DNA of 8,564 nucleotides, taken from contig BNVB01000083.1 in assembly GCA_025997795.1 (NCBI GenBank), positions 1 through 8,564 of the forward strand. The letters are read 5' to 3'. The DNA is from Spirochaetia bacterium. Lineage in GTDB: Bacteria > Spirochaetota > Spirochaetia > Treponematales > Breznakiellaceae. The notes beneath the pieces are model-generated. The model made no database searches and had not been told where the DNA came from. It saw only the letters and a list, made by a program, of their open reading frames with translations. The position numbers were made by a program, and so were the translations under genes. Shown one piece after another: positions 3,441 through 8,564 of this stretch. Each line of letters begins with the position of its first letter. Positions within the stretch are counted from its first letter, which is position 1.

Positions 3441-5225
3441 TTAGGATTTTTTCCTTTTCCGGGCAGCTTCCAGACATTCGCGCTTAAACACCACCACCGA
3501 AAGGCCCCGGTATTCCGCTTCCTTTTCCAGTTTAAGGGCATTTTCTTCAAGAAGCTGTTTTTTCGCTTCCAGTTCCAGATAGTGGGCCGGGTCCAGGCCT
3601 GTTCCCAGAATAAGGCTTTTTAGTTTTGCCGAGGGAAGGGCCGTTTGCTGGCAGCCGGTCATGGCGACTATGGAATTGTCCAGAATAATAAGGGTCATGG
3701 GAGTGTTGGCTTCCACCACATCAATAAGGGCGGTGATCCCCGAATGGATAAAGGTTGAATCCCCTATGACCGCAAAGGCATAGGGGATTCCCGCATCGGC
3801 GGCTCCCCGGGCCATGCCTACACTGGCCCCCATACAAACGATGGATTCAATGGCCGAGTAGGGCGGGGCGGCTCCCAGCGAATAACAGCCGATGTCGGAA
3901 TTAACACTCACGGCAGGATGGGCCGCCCGCGTTTCTCCGTTGGGAGTTATCCGGCGGTCCAGGGCTGCCACCGTCCGGTTGATTGTTTCATAGCTGTCCC
4001 CGTGGGGGCAGCCCTGGCAAAGCTGGGGCGGCCGCCCGGTTTTGCCTTCGGCAAAAATTTGTGCGGGACTTCCGGCGGGCAGTGTGTCCAGTACCGACTT
4101 ACGGGGCGGCAGTCCCAGGGCCGCTCTGACATTATCCGGGTCCAGTTCGCCGGACCGCGGGATACAAATGCCTTTGGCGTTTGTATCCTTGGACTTTCCG
4201 AAGGAAAGTTCGGGCATGATGCCGAGGCGCCCGCGGATGTTTACGTTTTGGGGCAGGATGCCCCGGAGTTTTTCTTCGATAAGCGGCTGGCCTTCTTCAA
4301 TAACAAGGACTTCCGCGGTGTTTTCGCAGAGCCGCCTAATGGAATCTTCCGGCAGGGGATAAACGCCGATGTGGAGCCGGGCCGGGGCCTTGCCCAGGGC
4401 GGCGGTAAGATCGCTTAGGTTTTCTTCATAGTAGTTGCCCCCCAGGCCGGAGGTGATTACGGCAAAAGCGGAATTTTTGTCCTGCGGGCCCGGCGGAGTA
4501 TCCTGCGGCAGTTCCAGTTTATTAGCGGGATGACTGTTTGACCAGCGGCGGAATTCTTTCTGCCGTTCGATAAGGGCGGCATAATTTTTGCGGGCATACG
4601 CGGGGAGCAGCATCCACCGGGTTGTATCTTCCGCCTTGGACAGGGGATTTTGCGGCCGCGGCGGAGCGGAGCGAATCGCCGACCGTGCATGGGAAAGGCG
4701 GGTTACCAGGCGCAGCAGTACCGGAACAGTGAAGCGTTCGGAAAGATCAAATGCTTCCCGGGTCATGTCGTAGGCTTCCTGCTGGTTTCGCGGTTCCAGA
4801 CAGGGAACCATGGCAAAAAATCCATAAAACCGGGAATCCTGTTCCCCCTGGGAACTGTGCATTCCCGGATCATCCGCCACGGCGATAACCAGACCTCCCT
4901 TGATTCCCAAAAGGGCGGCATTCATAAAGGGGTCAGCCGCCACATTAAGGCCCACATGTTTCATCGTTACCAGAGCCCGTTTTCCCGCAAAGGAGGTACC
5001 CAGGGCCGCTTCCAGTGCGGTCTTTTCGTTCACACACCACTTGGCAATAAAGCCAGTACCGGGACCGGCAGCAGTTTTGGGCTCGGCCTTTGCGGCCTCT
5101 TCCTGGAGGTACTCCATAATTTCTGTCGAGGGGGTGCCGGGGTAACCGTAGGCCGCGCTAAGCCCCGCATGTATTGCCCCCAGGGCAGCGGCTTCATCAC
5201 CCAAGAGGGTTAGTATATCACTCAC
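3441..5225 (-). CDS. iorA: Indolepyruvate:ferredoxin oxidoreductase, alpha subunit, apparently lacking its C-terminal ferredoxin domain
   Basis: 594 residues, starting at GTG 5225-5223 with AGGAG (complement of 5232-5236) well placed. The N-terminal pyruvate-oxidoreductase-type domain opens with LLGDEAAALGAIHAG and GYPGTPSTEI. CQGCPHGDSYETI is near residue 403, and the thiamine-diphosphate domain carries IGCYSLG and then GDSTFIHSGITALIDV near 488 and LDNSIVAMTGCQQT near 516. With IorB it would oxidise aryl pyruvates to aryl-acetyl-CoA. Family members usually continue, after a segment like SVVVFKRECL, into a domain binding two [4Fe-4S] clusters with CxxCxxC motifs, reaching about 600-650 residues. 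Here the protein ends within about ten residues of that point and has no such cysteines. Module sequence starts about 20 bases past the stop, so truncation by insertion is likely, though a naturally short form is possible. Confidence 0.93.
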   Translation of the reverse strand: MSDILTLLGDEAAALGAIHAGLSAAYGYPGTPSTEIMEYLQEEAAKAEPKTAAGPGTGFIAKWCVNEKTALEAALGTSFAGKRALVTMKHVGLNVAADPFMNAALLGIKGGLVIAVADDPGMHSSQGEQDSRFYGFFAMVPCLEPRNQQEAYDMTREAFDLSERFTVPVLLRLVTRLSHARSAIRSAPPRPQNPLSKAEDTTRWMLLPAYARKNYAALIERQKEFRRWSNSHPANKLELPQDTPPGPQDKNSAFAVITSGLGGNYYEENLSDLTAALGKAPARLHIGVYPLPEDSIRRLCENTAEVLVIEEGQPLIEEKLRGILPQNVNIRGRLGIMPELSFGKSKDTNAKGICIPRSGELDPDNVRAALGLPPRKSVLDTLPAGSPAQIFAEGKTGRPPQLCQGCPHGDSYETINRTVAALDRRITPNGETRAAHPAVSVNSDIGCYSLGAAPPYSAIESIVCMGASVGMARGAADAGIPYAFAVIGDSTFIHSGITALIDVVEANTPMTLIILDNSIVAMTGCQQTALPSAKLKSLILGTGLDPAHYLELEAKKQLLEENALKLEKEAEYRGLSVVVFKRECLEAARKRKKS

Positions 5226-5242
5226 AAATAACTCCTATAAAA

Positions 5243-5260
5243 GGCGGCGGAATCGCCGCC
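5243..5260 (-). terminator. GC hairpin between symporter gene and iorA, possible attenuator
   Basis: A perfect 7-bp inverted repeat, GGCGGCG/CGCCGCC, with a 4-base loop. On the minus strand it is followed by TTTTAT. It lies in the 49-bp gap between the symporter stop and the iorA start, and the short T run suggests partial rather than full termination. It may reduce iorA transcription relative to the symporter gene. No separate iorA promoter is evident. Confidence 0.4.
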
Positions 5261-5274
5261 AGTTGGATCGAACA

Positions 5275-6783
5275 TTAATGCAAAGCGTTAATGACAACTC
5301 CTGCAAAAGCCTTGTCCAGCAGCGCTTTTTCCGGCGGCGCGGTAAAGGCCGAAACACCGGTTACCACAATAAAGGGCAGGATGATCGAGATCGACGCTGC
5401 CAGGGGGGACCGGCTTGATCCCAGAACAAAGAAAAGGGTGATCATCGTGACAATCCCCGTAAGCAGCCCCGCATAGGCCCCGGCTTTGGTAACCCGTTTT
5501 GAGTAAAGCCCCAGAATGTAGGGGGCGGCAAAGGCGCCTGATACGACACCCCAGCTTAGGGACATAAGGTACACGATAAAACTAATCTGGAACCGGGAAA
5601 TAAAATAAGAGATGATAATAAAAATCCCCGAAAGAAAACGCATCATCGCCACCGAACGATCTTTGCCGGTTTTGGCATCCTGCCGGGACGGGTAGAGGTC
5701 TATGGCCACCGAGGAAGAAGAAACCAATACCAGGCTAGAGAGGGTGGACATGGAAGCGGAAAGTACGAGCAAGAGGATCAATGCCAGAAGGTACTGGAAC
5801 TTACCCGCAAGCTGGCCGGTAAGCAGCGTGGGGATAATCTCGTCATAAAGAATTTGTGTTGTACCGTCGGGTAAGGTCCGTTGGGGAACGGTGGTTGTAT
5901 CGAAAAACACATGGCTAAAGGCTCCGGTGGCATAGGCGGCAAAACCTATCATCAGGGCAAAGACCGTGGTAACAATAGCCGCCTTGGGGATAACCTTTTC
6001 GTTTTTGATGGCATAAAATTTCTGGGTCATCTGGGGCAGTCCCCAGGTACCAAAACTGGTCATAAATACCAGGCTTACCACCGTAAGCAGCGCCGGCTGT
6101 TTTTCCGGGGGAATGTGGGCCTGGTACGCCGCCGCAGCTTTGCCGAAGATTTCGATAAGACCGCCGCCGTTACCGGAGATGACCAGGACCATAACCGCTG
6201 CACCGGCAAACATGATAATTCCCTGGATAAAGTCCGTAATGGCGATGGCAAAATAACCCCCCAGGATCAGGTACACCCCGGTAAAGGCGATCATAATAAG
6301 CAGCGCCGTATCGTAGGGTATACCAAAGACCGCTTCAAAGAGGTGGCCAAGCCCTTTAAAAACGCTGGCCGAATAGGGGAGGAGGAAAAAGAAGATCACC
6401 GATGCCGCCAGGGGTTTTAAGTGTTTTGCGCCGTAACGTTCCTGGAGGAATTCGGGCATGGTCATGGTATCAAGGTTCTGGGTCATCCGCCGGGTCCGCC
6501 GGGCCAGGATAAACCAGGCCGCTCCCGCGCCGATGATGGCGTTGCCCAGGGCTATCCACAGGGAACTGAGGCCGAACTGCCAGCCCTGGGTTCCCGCAAA
6601 ACCGATAAAGATAACCGCAGAAAAATAGGACGTTCCGTAGGCCACCGCCGAAACCCAGGGCCCCAGGGTCCTTCCGCCCAGGAAAAAATCGCCCAGGGTT
6701 TTTGTCTTTTTCATACCCCAGATGCCGATGCCCGTCATAAGGGCCAGGAAGACCGCCAAAAAAACAATGCCGATTTGTACCAT
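5275..6783 (-). CDS. Sodium:solute symporter (SSS family)
   Basis: 502 residues with about 13 hydrophobic membrane segments, typical of SSS/PutP-PanF transporters with the LeuT fold. After the first helix comes LGDFFLGGRTLGPWVSAVAYG (about residues 31-51), the family's standard first-loop signature. GTWGLPQMTQKFYAIKNEK (about 269-287) and SASMSTLSSLVLVSSSSVAIDLY (about 347-369) are also family hallmarks, the latter rich in the small polar residues near the sodium site. It would import a small solute with Na+ across the inner membrane. Position 49 bp ahead of iorA on the same strand suggests an amino-acid or aryl/organic-acid substrate, but the sequence does not specify which. ATG 6783-6781 lacks a clear Shine-Dalgarno, yet residues from Met1 fit the first helix. 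It is divergent from the glycosyltransferase gene across 60 bp. Confidence 0.9.
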   Translation of the reverse strand: MVQIGIVFLAVFLALMTGIGIWGMKKTKTLGDFFLGGRTLGPWVSAVAYGTSYFSAVIFIGFAGTQGWQFGLSSLWIALGNAIIGAGAAWFILARRTRRMTQNLDTMTMPEFLQERYGAKHLKPLAASVIFFFLLPYSASVFKGLGHLFEAVFGIPYDTALLIMIAFTGVYLILGGYFAIAITDFIQGIIMFAGAAVMVLVISGNGGGLIEIFGKAAAAYQAHIPPEKQPALLTVVSLVFMTSFGTWGLPQMTQKFYAIKNEKVIPKAAIVTTVFALMIGFAAYATGAFSHVFFDTTTVPQRTLPDGTTQILYDEIIPTLLTGQLAGKFQYLLALILLLVLSASMSTLSSLVLVSSSSVAIDLYPSRQDAKTGKDRSVAMMRFLSGIFIIISYFISRFQISFIVYLMSLSWGVVSGAFAAPYILGLYSKRVTKAGAYAGLLTGIVTMITLFFVLGSSRSPLAASISIILPFIVVTGVSAFTAPPEKALLDKAFAGVVINALH

Positions 6784-6818
6784 AATGAAAGAACGGTATC
6801 AGGATTGATGATTTTATT

Positions 6819-6838
6819 CCAGTATCATGGTATACTGG
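6819..6838. promoter_or_regulatory. 7-bp-arm palindrome in divergent intergenic region, candidate operator or RNA hairpin
   Basis: CCAGTAT (6819-6825) and ATACTGG (6832-6838) form a perfect inverted repeat with a 6-base spacer. It is centred about 46 bp before the symporter start and 16 bp before the glycosyltransferase start, in the only DNA the two genes share. As DNA it could be a dimeric repressor site serving both. As RNA, its right arm covers the first two bases of the glycosyltransferase GGAGG (6837-6841) and could limit translation. Confidence 0.35.
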
Positions 6839-6843
6839 AGGCG

Positions 6844-8070
6844 ATGAAGATAGCAATGTTTACCGATGCATATTGGCCCAGGGTTAACGGGGTTACGGTT
6901 TCGGTTGATACGTTTTCGCTTGCCCTGGTTAAGGCAGGACACGAGGTAATGATAATCTGTTCCCGGTACCCGGTTGATTCCATGGCACGGGTCCTTGGTT
7001 CGGTACCTTCGGTCCGGGTGGACCCCATTAGGGCAAAGATCAAAATCCTGCGGATCCCTTCCCACCGGGTGTTCTTTTCTAAAGAAGACCGGGTGGCAAA
7101 ATTACATAAACGGTATTGGGTAGAACGAGAGATGGATGCCTTTGGCCCCGACGTGATTCATATCAATACGGAATTCATTATTGCCGATATCGGTTTTGGT
7201 TATGCAAAAAAACGGCATGTGCCGGCGGTTTATACCTTTCACACAATTTGGGAAGATTATGCGGTACATTACTTTCCGCTGATTCCTGAATTCCTGCTTA
7301 GGTTTACCGCCAGGCGTCTGCAGAAAGTGCTGTTAAAACGATCGGATGTGGTGATCGTTCCAACTATCCAGGTTGAAGAAATGGTAAAAACCTACCATGT
7401 AAAAAAAGAAGTCCGCCGGCTTCCTACGGGGATCGATCCGGCCCTTTTCCAGCATGATCCGGAAACGGTAAAACAATTCCGCAGTCTTATGGAAGAAAAA
7501 TACCCCATACTAAGGGGAAAGCGGATCCTGCTTTTTGCAGGACGGGTTGCCAAAGAAAAAAACTTAAGTTTTATTATCCAGCTTTTTCCCGAACTTTTGG
7601 CGGTACATCCGGACCTGGTTTTGGTGATAGCCGGCAGCGGACCCTACCAGGACTACTATATAGAAGAAGCTCAAAACTGTATCACCGGGAAACACTGTGT
7701 GTTTACTGGCTATCTTGAACGGGAAGACCTTTCCCTGGCTTACGCAATTTCCCACATTTTTATTATGCCATCTTTAACCGAAACCCAGGGCCTTGTGACT
7801 ATAGAAGCCATGCTTTCCGGTATTCCCGTGGTTGCCATCGGCGCCATGGGAACGGTCCAGGTTATGGAAGGGGACCGGGGCGGTTTTATGGTAAAAAATG
7901 ATCCGGAGGAATTCAAGGCACGGGTATTGGATCTTTTAAATGATGAAGAACTTTACCAGCAGAAAGCCGAAGATGCCCGGCAGTATGCCCAGCGCTGGAC
8001 TATCGGACATATCACCGAACAGTTGATAGAGATATACCGGGAAGCTCCTGGTTATGTCAGGCCGCGGTGA
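6844..8070 (+). CDS. GT4-family glycosyltransferase, possible diacylglycerol glycosyltransferase
   Basis: 408 residues with the GT-B two-domain layout. The N-terminal acceptor domain opens MKIAMFTDAYWPRVNGV, the standard GT4 start, and carries YTFHTIWEDY at 130-139 (HTxxxxY). The hinge LPTGID is at 193-198. The C-terminal nucleotide-sugar domain has FAGRVAKEKN at 231-240, GSGP near 264-267, and the EX7E donor motif ETQGLVTIE at 313-321. It would transfer a sugar from a nucleotide donor at the cytoplasmic membrane face. The overall pattern resembles bacterial diacylglycerol glucosyl- and galactosyltransferases that make glycolipids, known in spirochaetes, but acceptor and donor are not proven. 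I chose ATG 6844 because it gives the conserved N-terminus; its GGAGG (6837-6841) is only two bases away, unusually close. The open frame continues upstream, antisense to the symporter, and that part is not real. The stop overlaps the helicase GTG by four bases. Confidence 0.9.
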   Translation: MKIAMFTDAYWPRVNGVTVSVDTFSLALVKAGHEVMIICSRYPVDSMARVLGSVPSVRVDPIRAKIKILRIPSHRVFFSKEDRVAKLHKRYWVEREMDAFGPDVIHINTEFIIADIGFGYAKKRHVPAVYTFHTIWEDYAVHYFPLIPEFLLRFTARRLQKVLLKRSDVVIVPTIQVEEMVKTYHVKKEVRRLPTGIDPALFQHDPETVKQFRSLMEEKYPILRGKRILLFAGRVAKEKNLSFIIQLFPELLAVHPDLVLVIAGSGPYQDYYIEEAQNCITGKHCVFTGYLEREDLSLAYAISHIFIMPSLTETQGLVTIEAMLSGIPVVAIGAMGTVQVMEGDRGGFMVKNDPEEFKARVLDLLNDEELYQQKAEDARQYAQRWTIGHITEQLIEIYREAPGYVRPR

Positions 8071-8280
8071 ATAACGATTCGGGACCGGATTTTGCCGGGT
8101 TGGGGATTGATCCGTTTTTTTGCAGCCGGCTGCTGGAACGGGGAATTTCCCGGCCTACGGAAATTCAGCAGCGGGTTTTCTCCCGGCTTTTGGCGGGAGA
8201 AAACCTTTTGTTCCGGGCCCCCACGGGAACGGGAAAAACCTTTGCCTATCTCTTGCCGCTTTTTCACCCTTTGCTTCTTC
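8067..8280 (+). pseudogene. DEAD-box RNA helicase, N-terminal fragment
   Basis: Starts at GTG 8067, overlapping the glycosyltransferase stop as GTGA, so the genes are probably co-transcribed and coupled. Phe9, then GISRPTEIQ (residues 26-34), form the Q motif, and APTGTGKT (51-58) is Walker A (motif I), followed by FAYLLPLFHPLL. Homology stops near residue 70. The same frame continues to the stop at 8538-8540 but reads proline-rich nonsense without motifs Ia, Ib, II or III. Those later motifs are encoded on the opposite strand of the very next DNA. The gene is therefore interrupted by an inversion (or an assembly error) with its first breakpoint between about 8270 and 8300. A full-length helicase cannot be made from this arrangement. 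Confidence 0.78.
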
Positions 8281-8564
8281 CAGGGCGGGGGTTCCCAAAA
8301 GGGGAAAAAGCCGTTCCCGGTTTTTATCGGAAACCGTGGCGGAACAGGCGGTATTTTGCCGTGCCGCCGGGAGGAAACGAAGCAGCGCTTCCGTTTCTTC
8401 CCGTTGTTCATCCGCCACCAGCCGGTCCCCTTCGTCCAGCACCAGGGCTTGTATACCGCCCAGCCGGAGTTTCCCCATCCTGGCCAACTGGAGCAGCCTT
8501 CCGGGGTTTCCCACCACCACGGCGGGTTTTTCTTTTTTAAGGGTGTCTATCTGCCTGCCCATAT
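8281..8564 (-). pseudogene. DEAD-box RNA helicase core fragment, inverted relative to its N-terminus (extends beyond window)
   Basis: The minus strand, entering from the right edge, reads GRQIDTLKKEKPAVVVGNPG and continues: NPGR is motif Ib (usually TPGR), VLDEGDRLV is motif II (DEGD instead of DEAD), and CSAT is motif III. The spacing (NPGR to DEGD about 24 residues, DEGD to SAT about 32) is normal for DEAD-box proteins. These are the segments missing from the plus-strand N-terminal fragment, so both pieces very probably come from one gene. The recognisable homology fades after SATVSDKNRERLFPLLG, close to the breakpoint. The Met at 8562 is internal, not a start. Motif Ia and the other breakpoint must lie to the right of the window. 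Confidence 0.78.

Noticed and set aside
3134..3550. 138-codon minus-strand ORF joining the iorA end to PIN copy C
   Set aside because: Its first ~43 codons are iorA DNA in the wrong frame; only the part after about 3423 is PIN homology, so this is a chance fusion over the insertion junction.
6421..6843. Open frame extending the glycosyltransferase 141 codons upstream
   Set aside because: It is antisense to the symporter gene, is not protein-like, and the conserved GT4 N-terminus begins at ATG 6844 with a Shine-Dalgarno.
8281..8540. Plus-strand continuation of the helicase frame to the stop at 8538-8540
   Set aside because: It is proline-rich with no helicase motifs, while the opposite strand of the same DNA clearly encodes motifs Ib-III.

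Overview
The window looks like a stretch of spirochaete chromosome, most likely an anaerobic host-associated Treponema. This is inferred from protein style and an indolepyruvate:ferredoxin oxidoreductase gene pair; no rRNA or species marker is present. It is moderately GC-rich, and the housekeeping genes are densely packed with short overlaps.

Layout, left to right: a lipoprotein M48 metallopeptidase on the minus strand (3' end outside the window); tRNA-Arg(TCT) on the plus strand; a region of about 2.5 kb (923-3423) holding whole and broken copies of a small two-gene module, a VapC-like PIN-domain protein plus an 88-89-residue putative antitoxin; iorB (plus strand) embedded in that region; iorA (minus); a sodium:solute symporter (minus); a divergent family-4 glycosyltransferase (plus); and a DEAD-box helicase gene that overlaps it by 4 nt and is broken within the window.

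The main story is module invasion and rearrangement of the tRNA-Arg/iorAB locus. A 27-bp sequence covering the 3' end of tRNA-Arg, 11 bp beyond it and the last bases of iorB is present twice, at the tRNA (896-922) and, inverted, at the iorB 3' end (2467-2493). Nearly identical copies of the module 3' end (1660-1733 and 2490-2565) lie in opposite orientation on either side of iorB. Flipping the segment between them puts iorB back on the minus strand downstream of iorA, its usual order, and makes the two 27-bp copies direct repeats around one complete PIN/antitoxin module. This suggests att-like or duplicated-target insertion of a roughly 0.8-kb module at the tRNA 3' end, further module copies between iorA and iorB, then an inversion of about 0.75 kb. 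IorA now stops just after its TPP-binding domain, where the C-terminal ferredoxin-like domain would be expected, and a short reading frame ending in an ATGA overlap with the iorB start may be its severed end.

The right edge shows a second, independent rearrangement. The helicase N-terminus (Q motif and Walker A) is on the plus strand, but the region carrying motifs Ib, II and III reads on the minus strand immediately after it. That implies an internal inversion or an assembly misjoin whose other end lies beyond the window.
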